64,000 nt of DNA from Schistocerca nitens (Eukaryota; Arthropoda; Insecta; Orthoptera; Acrididae), in assembly GCF_023898315.1 (NCBI RefSeq), contig NC_064622.1:356791234-356855233 (forward strand), read 5' to 3'. The notes under the pieces were generated by a model. It was not told the DNA's origin. It did not search any database and saw nothing but the letters and a program-made list of their open reading frames with translations. The position numbers and the translations under genes are program-made. Numbering within the stretch: the first letter of the stretch is position 1; every line of letters starts with the position of its first letter. Positions 54,946-64,000 of this stretch are shown here, piece after piece.

Positions 54946-56900
54946 TGAAGTTTACTACTTATAATTTCATCGTTTGAGAACCACACTCATGAGGGAAGGC
55001 CACAAAAATGTGTAGAGTCTACAGGCACAACTCCTGCAATACTCAGTTTCAGCAAATGAAAGTTGTGTCATTAGATTTTATCATTGTTATTATAATGAAG
55101 TATTTAATTTAAAATGTGAATTATATTTAAAAACTGTTTCATAGGTTAAATTAAAAATAGTGCTTTTTGTAATAATTCACATAAGGATTTTATTGCATAC
55201 TATGTTTCTTGTAATTTATTTCCCTTTATACTGCACTATCCGCACGATACCTTTATTTTTTCAGGTGAGATATAGGCTAAATGTTTTTGTTTTCTACCTA
55301 CCTTCAAAAAACACCAAGGCCAAGAATATTAATTATTTCATTAATCAAAGCCATAAATGCCATAGTGAGCAAATAATATAGAATAATAATCATGTCCTTA
55401 ACCATGTAACATGGGATCAGACCATCAAACTCCTCTCTCATATGAGAAATATCACTGTAGATGAGTTAGTACAAGAAACACAAGTGCTGACAAAATCCAA
55501 TAATTAGCTTCCAGTGGCCACTTACTTTCACCTTAGTGTACAGTAGACGCTAGAGCTGCTTAGCAGAAACACAATTTGACTAATTGTGTAGAAAACAACT
55601 TTACTACTGCAATTCATAGGTAGTTTCTATACGCTAATGTGTAAGTGTGTTTCCGTTGTGCCTGTCTGCAACTCAGCGTGTCATCTTTATGGTGAGTAGC
55701 AATCTAGCTTTTCCTTATATTGCTGGTATTTGCAAAAGAAAGGGAAAAAAAGTGCTTTAACAGATCACAACAACTTGCAACACAACAACAAAATTATGTG
55801 GCATGTACACAAATGACAACTGTTATACAACTGTCACCTCTCCCTCTGCAGAGTATAGGTCATTCATGTTTTATCTTCCTAAATTTATTTTTCATTAATA
55901 AAGTCATGTTAGATATAACCCATTAGTAATGAGCAGAAAGCATAGCAATACATATGGAAGAAATGGGTTGATAAACCAAACATAAATAATAAGGAATTTT
56001 GCAGCACCAGAGAACACATAAAAGTTATTTGTTAAACTGACAGGAGATTAAAGACTGGAACTAGCGAAAACTCTAGAAATGACTTCAGTCCAATAAATGG
56101 GCAAACATCAGTGTATCTACAGAGTTCAATGAAACTTTATTGTAAAGTTACATACAAATATGCTTGCTGTTCAACAACAATAACTTAACTGATTATTATT
56201 AAAATTATCATTATTACATATAAGATCATCAAACTAAAGACACACTTAAACATGCTTTGAATGTGTGCATTGATGATACATTGAAATATTTTCTCATACA
56301 ATGTTTCAAATTTTTCTTCAACTAGTTTTTAAAACATTCTTAATCATTTTTATGTGGCAGAAAAGGACACGTCAGTGGATGGAGAACCTCTCCAAATTTT
56401 GATACGTGACATGCACTGTGGTGTAGTTGCAGAGTACATCGCTGTGGGGTAAAGATGTCAGCACATGGTAGACAAATCATCCACTCAGTATCATTGCATC
56501 AAATTAGTTCATTCATGCCAATAGGCAACCCAATGAACTGAGTTCCAAAGCTGGCTGTTGCTATAGCCCTTCCTGGGCAGTCCCAGCAATGAATTACATA
56601 TATATGCTCTCCTGCCAGACTGGTATTCACTGCCCATATTGATCACCTGTAACATGAGTTAAAAACTAGGAGAGGTGCTCTATCCACTGATGTGTGGATA
56701 TTTTCTGTATGTCTTGTAGCTTTTCGCACAATCACATTCTGAAATCCTGAAGATGCTTATGAATAACTCTGTGTACATGCATTAATTTCATCCACAAAGT
56801 TCATTGTGCTTAGGACTTCAAGTGTTTTTGTTGCTGAAATAAAGTCAATTTATACTTTCGGTTCATGTAATAGATGAGACACTATGGACTTAAAACAGTT
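54946..56900 (+). other. HSPBP1: Probable 3' UTR and downstream region of HSPBP1
   Basis: Sequence after the stop codon is AT-rich and without long protein-like frames. The first clear AATAAA poly-A signals I see are at 55897-55902 and 56838-56843. Which one is used cannot be told from sequence. A PLE terminus at about 55630-55715 lies inside this region, so a long 3' UTR would include transposon sequence. Confidence 0.45.
55630..55715 (+). mobile_element. PLE family 2 terminal fragment
   Basis: GTTGTGCCTGTCTGCAACTC then GGTGAGTAGCAATCTAG, the outermost ~80 bp of the family 2 PLE terminus. No hammerhead-like core is present. Confidence 0.65.
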
Positions 56901-58424
56901 GTATATGAATTGAACATCAAAATAAATTTTTGTACCACTGTGTGGAAAAATTGAAATGTTTATTAGAATATCATAAAAAAACAAACCTACAGTATTTATT
57001 TGCACGTGAAATTCTCACTTCTACAAAGAGAACCAGCCAATTTCATTATAGACATTTGTTAAAACAGTTTAAGAATTGAGAAACAGGGGTTCTGGGTACT
57101 TTTGTAACATGGAACTTTGCTTCCAAAATGTAAACAGATTTAGAACAGCTCAAAATACCTTTACACTAAGAAAATGAAATGTAAAGGAATTCTCTATGGC
57201 TGGTAGTCATGTCTCCCAGCGTGCATGATACCAGAATGTGGTGCATAGGAGGACAAAGTTCTTTTTACATGTGACCTGGAAATTCATTGCCACATTTTTA
57301 TTTTTCAACTGTCACAACATAACTGCATAGAGACACATGCCAGGTGATGTCATTTGTGGCTACCATTTTATCCTGTATTTTAGAACTAAAGATAGCCTAG
57401 TTTGCCAAACACCGTTCGTTACAATTTTAAAAAAATGCATTCGAGATAGTTTTATATTCATAAAATAGGAACTAATGTGATCAAGTACAGTCACGATCCA
57501 GTTCAAAGCAGTTACCTTGCAGTGCGAGCACATAAACTGATCATGAGAAGTTATTGCCGAAAATACCTACACAGGCAGCCAAGGCCAAGTTGCTGTTAAG
57601 GTCATCAATTTTACCGACAACGAGAATGAGAAAAGTGTTACAGCACTGACAGAGAAGACAATGGAATGGGCAAGGAAATATCGACAAGCAAAAGTTAAAT
57701 AAGTCAATGGCATGCAAATTACAGGAGGGAGGACACAATGCAGAGTGCAGCAGGATTAAGTATCTGCCCTCAAGTGGAATAATCAAAATGCTCACAATAA
57801 ATACTTCACTGATGATATAGATAAATGTGTTAATCAACTTCAATTTCTGTGATAATCGTGAACAATACAAGGAAATACCATCTGTGCAAAAACTTCACAG
57901 CTTTTGTCACACAGAACTAGACTTACAAGGTAGCAAAGAAATTATGAGGAAAAGTTTTCCATCTTTAGCATTTGATTTTGAAAGGTGCCAGAATGAATGA
58001 GTCATTGTGTGTGAACTAGGGGACATACAGTACTTACAAATTGATTGTTTACTAAAGATCTTCAAAAGCATCAAAATGAAAGTGCCCACTTGTTTATCTA
58101 TACGAACCATGAATTCGTACACATGTCATTGTGAATGGAAGTTGCAAGGTTGTACAAAGAGTCACCTTTCAATGTTGTGAATGCAGAGTTCCATTTTGGG
58201 TTCACTTCTCCCCTATGGTTATAACAAGAAAACTTTAGCATACATAAAACTGTCAACCATCTCGCTCTCTAATCTGAAAAAATAATGAATTATGCTTTTA
58301 TTGCTAATAAGTAAATGTCATGTGTCATTTAGCCTAATACAAGACCTTCAATATTAGGCTACTCTGGGGACTTGAGTGTCAGTTTGGCTGCTTTTATATT
58401 CATGCACCTTTTCAGTTGGCCTCA
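56901..58424. other. Intergenic sequence, nothing recognised
   Basis: AT-rich. A 109-codon minus-strand frame at 57541-57870 has no family resemblance and no supporting signals. Confidence 0.45.
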
Positions 58425-58585
58425 AAAGGCTGAGTGGACTTCCTTTCAGGCCTTTCCAACAGTGAATATTTTGATTATGTCACCAGAGATCAAACCTGGG
58501 ATCTCAGCATTACTAGACAAAAATGCCAACCAGTAGACCAGTTGGTTTTTACTGCTGTGGCTTTAGCTTTTGTGACATTACAATA
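58425..58585 (-). mobile_element. Possible tRNA-derived SINE fragment
   Basis: The minus strand reads AACCAACTGGTCTACTGGTT, an A-box-like start, and 40 bases later CCCAGGTTTGATCTCTGG, a B-box-like block. It ends with GGCCTTTTGAGGCCAAC, a small hairpin. This fits a SINE head but the family is not recognised. Confidence 0.45.
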
Positions 58586-58631
58586 CTTCAAAGGTTGTTT
58601 ATCACTCCAAAGAAGGTGTAATGACTACTGA

Positions 58632-58829
58632 ATGATAAATACTTCGACATATGAAGAAACCAAAAATATAATAAAATCACTTGGCATAGATTCGAACAAA
58701 GAGTCAGCATTCTCACCCACAACTGAAATGCCAGACAATGAATTAACAAACACAGTTGTGAAAGACAGTGACATCAACTGGAAAGGTAGTTTTACGAGTA
58801 CTGCCAACAAAGTGTCATTAGCATCCGAG
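58632..58829 (+). other. Candidate exon of an unidentified gene
   Basis: An open frame beginning at an ATA or ATG-like start (MINTSTYEETKNIIKSLGID) runs through NELTNTVVKDSDINWKGSF to TANKVSLASE and meets a strong donor, GAG|GTAAGG, at a codon boundary (58830). Composition is hydrophilic and protein-like. No acceptor was identified with confidence. Protein family unknown. It could be part of a gene downstream of HSPBP1 on the same strand. Confidence 0.35.
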
Positions 58830-59592
58830 GTAAGGTATACTGCATGTCCCATTTGTGTTCTTGTTCTAAATGGGCACTTCACTCAAGTTTTATGTAGCAT
58901 GTGACAGCACTCCACTTGTAAGAGTACTAGTGTGCATACTGTTACTATCTCCTCTCCCTGCTTCATGATCATAAAGATGATGGTGCTGCCACCTTGGCCA
59001 TGTAACCAGTTCACGGTGTTTTGGTGATGTACATAGCTCGAATGGTTCAGAATACAAATTTACATGTCCAACACTTCTTGCATTTATCACGCATCAAAAT
59101 TTGCGTCACTAGTTTTGTATAACAAAATTGAATATCAAAAAAGAAAAAGCAGCTTAATTAATATGTCTCTTTGGAACCAATTCTGAATATGATTGCAAAA
59201 TTCTGTCTAAGTCCATGCTGAAGAACACTGCAATAACAGAAATTTTAAGACTGAAATAATAAACAAAAATGAATAAAGCATTCAAATACAACCAATTGTA
59301 TGCAGCATGGGCACACTTGTTACAGCACGGAGACATGAAAAGCTTTCGACCTACTACTACTTTTCTAGTACAAGTATACAAAAATAATGGTTGCATATGC
59401 TATAACGTGTACTTACACTACAGAAAGACTGATAGTTGTGCCATATAACAACTGAATAAAATAATCACAATCTCATTGACTTACATGGTAGTCTCAATTG
59501 AGTTGCTGTACATGAAGTTTTTCAGTGTTCGTGTGCTGTTGTGTCATGTCTCTGGTGATGGTTATGAACACGTTATACTGTTTGATGAGGAG

Positions 59593-59690
59593 TCTTGTTC
59601 ATGACACCCTATTTGGGTAAAAACATAACCAAACTGTACACTCTTGTTCATGGCACCCTATTTGGGCAAAACATAACCAAACTGTACATT
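59593..59690. repeat. Tandem duplication, ~49-bp unit, two copies
   Basis: Two adjacent units, each with CACCCTATTTGGG and ACATAACCAAACTGTACA, differ at a few positions. Confidence 0.85.
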
Positions 59691-59944
59691 AACTTTCAGA
59701 ATATCTGTGCACATTATTCCTGAATCAGAATATTCATATGTGACTGATAGCGGGATGAATAAATTTCTTTTGACAGTGGAGTCAGTACTTTTCTTTTGTC
59801 CTAGGAACCAACCTAGATTATACATATTGGGAAGCTCACGAAGGAGCTCTGTACGTACAGTCCACTCATACCCCAATTGCTCTACCTGTTCTAAAAGAAA
59901 ACTATGTAAAGTCAGGGATGGAATAAGAACAATACATGAAAAGC

Positions 59945-60050
59945 ATAGATTGCTACTTACCATATAGCGGAGACATTAAATCGCAGACCGGCACAATGAA
60001 AAGAATGCTATACATGTGTACAGCAGTCTTTTCATTGTGTCTGACTGTTC
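59945..60050. mobile_element. Small foldback relic of PLE family 2
   Basis: TGCTACTTACCATATAGCGG starts the left half. Inverted GCACAATGAAAAGA and TCTTTTCATTGTG halves meet near 60020. Only the outer terminal parts of the PLE remain. Confidence 0.6.
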
Positions 60051-60261
60051 TAAAATAAATAATGTATAGTTGAAACAATTATTGCACAGTTCTGGGGAAC
60101 TTGTGTTTCTGGGCATACCATATTTAGTAGTAGTGTAGTGCTTCCAGAATTTACACGTAAAATCTGGAACCACTTAACCTTCTGCCGCCTCGAACATGAG
60201 ATATTTTAAATACAAGTGTGAGAGAGAGCCTATTTACTGCATAACACGTCTGTGTGTGCAG

Positions 60262-60372
60262 GATTGACGTTTATCTTGGAAAGACAGGAGCTGCATCAGA
60301 CAAGTGGCATCGACAAGTGTTTGCCGGCCACTCCTTGGAAGTTGTATTAAAAGTACAAGGAGTGTCTGTGTA
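60262..60372 (+). other. Candidate terminal exon of an unidentified gene
   Basis: An acceptor-like CTGTGTGTGCAG (to 60261) precedes a frame, one base in, reading IDVYLGKTGAASDKWHRQVF, then AGHSLEVVLKVQGVSV and TAA at 60370-60372. The residue mix looks like genuine protein. The phase does not match the candidate exon at 58632-58829, so at least one more exon would be needed between them. I do not recognise the family. Confidence 0.4.
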
Positions 60373-61499
60373 ATATTCCATAATTTTTGATGCTGTGATT
60401 ATTGTAAAAAAGACAAATGAGCAATTGACCATAGACTTTTACTTACTTCATGCCTTAGCTCTGAACAAAGCTGACTAAATTGACTTGCACAAGTTTAAAT
60501 GTTCATTCGAGAAATGGCAAAGTTGTTTATTGTGATAGTTGAAAATATATTGTGATTGAACTGAAAGTATTCAGCGAGCAACCAATTACTTCAAAAGTAG
60601 AGTCTTTTAAATTCCTATAACCGGCGAAGGTCTTCGGAGAAGAAGTTTTGGAAGATCGAGCTAGCTGATTATCCAGAGAAGAGGATTGGCTAGACGCATC
60701 AAGTAAGTCAACTGATGAGAGGGAGGTGTGAATTTTGAATGCAATCCAGTTTTGCACTGCTTCTCGTGTCATCAAAACGTTAAGAGTAGTTGATGACTTA
60801 TCACACACAGTGAAAGGAGACCTGCTTCTGCTAGGAATGTGTCAACTGGACTTGCTGAAATGCTCCAGGTATAAATCTCACTCCACTGTGGTGGACCACA
60901 GATTTTTTAAGTGAGCATCTTTGTATTTGTTATGGTGTGGAAAGTGACACAACAATTGGAAAGTGATTGCTGTCACACGTGTTGTTACATACATAAGAGA
61001 GTGATTTGGACCGCCAACTAAATGGTATGTGGCAATATATATCCCAAGGGCTACATTGAAGTGAGTGAGGACTGTTGTTAAGTAATTGGAACTTCAGTTT
61101 TGAGATAGCCTCTTCTAGATTTGTTAATGCTTCTGCACATGGGTTTGAGTGTGGATAAGTGCCCCCTTTAAGGAAACGGGGGATAGTTGATCCACTAAGT
61201 CGACCGTCTCATATTTATTTGCAAATACGTCTTTATTCTCTCTCAGAAGTGGTAAGGACTTGTAATAAGCATGAGATGCTGTGTTCAAAAAAATCTAATT
61301 TTTCATATAGCAACATCTACTATAGTGTTAAAGAAGACTTTGTTGGATATTGGAGGAAGGCCATATATACAAAGGGTATAAAAGTAGGAAGAAATTCAAA
61401 CAAGAACACTAGACTGCTTGGCATTTGCAGATGACGGTGCTTATTACAGACTCACTTGAAAGTGCACTAGAACCAATCCCAGAATCACAACACCAAACA

Positions 61500-61560
61500 G
61501 GGAAAGTATGCTTACACATATAAGTTGGCAGGGGGGGGGGGGGGGGGCGAAGTTCATGAG
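61500..61560. repeat. G-run and flanking low-complexity sequence
   Basis: About 17 consecutive G at 61531-61548. Confidence 0.8.
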
Positions 61561-61629
61561 AAAAGACGAGTAATGCATCTCAAAAGCTTTAAATAAATAA
61601 CACAATAACTAAAGTGGGTTTTTTTAAAT

Positions 61630-61808
61630 GTGTAGGAGAACAGATCGCTGCTCACCAAATAGGTAGTCTGAGTGGCAGACAGCGCAATGAAAAGCATGGC
61701 TAAAATATTTAAAGCTTTTAGACATTCATCTTACAAAACTGAAATAGAAACAAACACAAAATGGCCACTATGTCTGGGCACTGGGGCCCAACTGCCCGGA
61801 CACAGCGG

Positions 61809-61866
<58 letters not shown>

Positions 61867-61990
61867 TTTATTTCAGAACGACAAATTCATCCAAAAGCTT
61901 AACATATTTTAGCACTCATTTTCACTGTGCTTCTCTGCGACTCAATGCCTCCCCTGTCTGTTGTTCGGTAGCAATCTACTGTTTCTATGC
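61630..61990. mobile_element. Foldback relic of PLE family 2 with (GT)n core
   Basis: The left half (GATCGCTGCTCACCAAATAG, then GGCAGACAGCGCAATGAAAA) and right half (CATTTTCACTGTGCTTCTCT, then TTCGGTAGCAATCTACTG) are inverted versions of the PLE terminus. A (GT)n tract at 61813-61867 lies between. No coding sequence. Confidence 0.65.
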
Positions 61991-62744
61991 TGTTGCTATT
62001 CCACCCTGGACTTTCTATTGTTTGAGAAAGGATATAAGACAACTTGAAGGAAAACATAGCAAATAGGCACTATAATACATAAAATGGAGAGACCTTTCAA
62101 ATAATAATAAAAATAAATCTTTGACTTGTTACACAATTAAAAATCTAGAATTACAAAATAGGAAAAAGAGATAAAAATGTGGGAGTTGATACGGACACAA
62201 TAAGAAACACAACACTATTTGCAGAAGTAATAGAAAAGGTAGGTTTTCAGGGCAGGAAAAATCAAGAACTGAAAGAAAGTGGATCCAGGAAGAGAAGGAA
62301 CAACATTCTTAAAGACTAAAAGATGTGTGCGCCCAAAGGAAAAAGCAGTTGAAAATAAAGAAGCAGAAACAATACTGATTTACTGTGCCTTCTAAAAGGG
62401 GTCTTTGAAATAATGAACATAAAAAATATTCAATTTGACTCCACTGTGTTTTAATTACTTCATTGAGACTCCACATTTGCAGTTATGTGATGAAAAATGG
62501 CAGCACGTATAACACAGCCATGTACATTTTGACTAGGAATGCATGTGCTACCATACAGGGAGGTCAGAAAGAGTCTCAAAGGCTTGTAAGGCCGTTGCAG
62601 GTTTGGTTGTGCTGAGAAGTAATTGTTCAAAAAAAATTCAATATGTTACATTGTTTCCAAGTTAATTAGCAGCGAAGTTAGCTAATCAGCCCACCACATG
62701 CACAAATTCAAGGTGCCTGCAAGAAACGGTGCTACCAAATGTGC

Positions 62745-63036
62745 TACAGTCTGCTTGTGTCTGTATATGTGTGGATGGATTTGTGTGTGCGCGCGAGTGT
62801 ATACCCGTCCTTTTTTCCCCCTAAGGTAAGTCTTTCCGCTCCCGGGATTGGAATGACTCCTTACCCTCTCCCTTAAAACCCACATCCTTTCGTCTTTCCC
62901 TCTCCTTCCCTCTTTCCTGATGAGGCAACAGTTTGTTGCGAAAGCTTGAATTTTGTGTGTGTGTATGTGTGTCTGTCGACCTGCCAGCACTTTCATTTGG
63001 TAAGTCACATCATCTTTGTTTTTAGATATATAACTT
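62745..63036 (+). mobile_element. PLE family 1 terminal (pseudo-LTR) copy
   Basis: A solo terminal block from GTCTGCTTGTGTCTGTATAT to CATCTTTGTTTTTAGATATA. It corresponds closely to 16078-16350 and includes the hammerhead-like core at 62916-62945. No coding part. It resembles a solo pseudo-LTR or a heavily 5'-truncated insertion. Confidence 0.8.
62916..62945 (+). ncRNA. Hammerhead-like core, PLE family 1
   Basis: CCTGATGAGGCAACAG then TTTGTTGCGAAAGC, the family consensus in a solo terminal block. Confidence 0.4.
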
Positions 63037-63559
63037 ACCGATTTCTTTGTCAAACTAAGTTAGTAATTATTCTTGGAGCATAAGTAGCTTGATATCTGGA
63101 GGAACCCCCTACTTTGACCCACCAGTGTAGAGAACAGCAAGATCACAATACTTGTTTAAGCCTGTGTTCCTCTGAGATACAGATACCACAAGCAGAGCCT
63201 TTTATGTTTTTAGAATCAAAAGCTAGGTGGTGGTGCTATTGCAATGTGACATAACTATTGTATTAAAGTTTGCCATTTAAGGCAGCTTAGAAATTGGCCC
63301 AGTACTTTTTAAAGTGAGTTTTCAAGGAAAGTGTTACAAAAAATATAAAAATTTCAAATGACAGTTTCATTGGATGATTTTTTTACAATTTTCGTAAAAG
63401 CCTAACAACAACAATAATGCCTCAAATTGCTTTGTTCTACAACAATAATCAATCATTTCAAGATAAAACTGCTTACAACCATTATGCAGAATTTCATCAA
63501 GGTCATGAAGATCAATCAATACGAGTTGTTTCAAAATAAACCAATGCTGTGTGCTACTT

Positions 63560-63960
63560 TTAGGATTAATCCTCAACCCCCCTGGTGACACAGCCACCTA
63601 CCGTAGAGTTCTGTACTGTGGATTGCTGCAGCTACGACTTGCTGATGAAAGCTCCTCTGAAGATAAGACAAAAACAACCCGAAGCTATGCACAAATACGC
63701 CACATTGTTTTACAACCAAAATGCCACAGACGACACAGTACCATGCGGTGCCATCCTTAACACCAGAGGCAGAAGCATCACCACAAATGGCACGTGAGTC
63801 ACGTGCCTCCTTCAGTATTCTTCCACCAGTTGAGAATTTAAGCCACTGCCTGACCTCTCTGCAGCCACTTTACATTCCAAGCTTTATGCCAACTGTGTCT
63901 AGCAGTCCCTCAACAGAGTTGTTCTGCCAAGCATCCTCTGCCCTTCTCGGCCTAAGCTGA
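63560..63960 (+). other. GC-richer block, possible exon(s) of an unidentified gene
   Basis: This block stands out from the AT-rich surroundings and has three overlapping plus-strand open frames. One reads YRRVLYCGLLQLRLADESSS then DKTKTTRSYAQIRHIVLQPK. Another, at 63721-63960, reads SFSILPPVENLSHCLTSLQP and ends TAA-free at a TGA. None is recognisable. A donor-like GGCACGTGAGTCACG lies near 63792. The window ends soon after, so context is missing. Confidence 0.3.
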
Positions 63961-64000
63961 CAAGCAGTCCACCACAGCTCAACGCTTCTGCGGACTTCGT

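Noticed and set aside
57541-57870. 109-codon minus-strand frame
   Set aside because: Protein-like only by length. No motif, no start context and no neighbours to support it.
1-64000. CRISPR array, operons, ribosome-binding sites or phage genes
   Set aside because: The sequence is eukaryotic: spliced exons, LINEs, SINEs and microsatellites. No spaced short-repeat array was seen; the repeats found are transposon ends or microsatellites.

Overview
This window looks like nuclear DNA from an insect with a large, repeat-rich genome. The repeat families (Penelope-like elements, RTE-, CR1- and I-like LINEs, several mariner/Tc1 groups, tRNA-derived SINEs) and the very long introns most resemble a grasshopper or locust (Orthoptera, Schistocerca-like). 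The species call is inference from memory of such genomes, not a database match.

Only one cellular gene can be named. It is a forward-strand HSPBP1/Fes1-type Hsp70 nucleotide-exchange factor. Five of its coding exons lie at 4720-4900, 9751-9972, 14230-14382, 32214-32422 and 54880-54945. All internal junctions have GT/AG splice sites and compatible phases. The joined reading frame is 831 nt: 276 codons and a stop. The N-terminal exon(s) and promoter lie upstream of the window. The introns are 4850, 4257, 17831 and 22457 bp and are largely built of transposons.

Layout. 0.6-4.4 kb: a minus-strand Penelope-like element (PLE) interrupted by a mariner, then two foldback PLE relics. Intron after 4.9 kb: a Tc1 element, LINE tails and a 195-bp MITE. 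Intron after 9.97 kb: a foldback element and a 2.3-kb RTE-like LINE with an inverted 5' part. Intron after 14.4 kb: a PLE cluster (14.5-21.0 kb) containing a near-complete copy and a ~290-bp-arm palindrome, then a mariner-like element split by a Tc1-like element, then another Tc1 split by a ~6-kb LINE that has an 11-bp target duplication and a poly-A tail. Intron after 32.4 kb: SINEs, PLE copies, an RTE LINE split by a mariner-like element with ~45-bp terminal inverted repeats, CR1-like fragments, a pogo-like pseudogene and a gutted IS630 transposase. From 55 to 64 kb the sequence is AT-rich with PLE relics and a few unidentified candidate exons.

The most interesting signal is in the PLE termini. 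Two divergent PLE families keep a hammerhead-ribozyme-like core (CTGAYGA, one purine, a short stem, GAAAGC) while the stem sequence itself differs between families. Their copies repeatedly adopt a foldback form. PLE hammerheads are already known in the literature, so this is a candidate instance rather than a proven new system. I did not find a convincing wholly new system.
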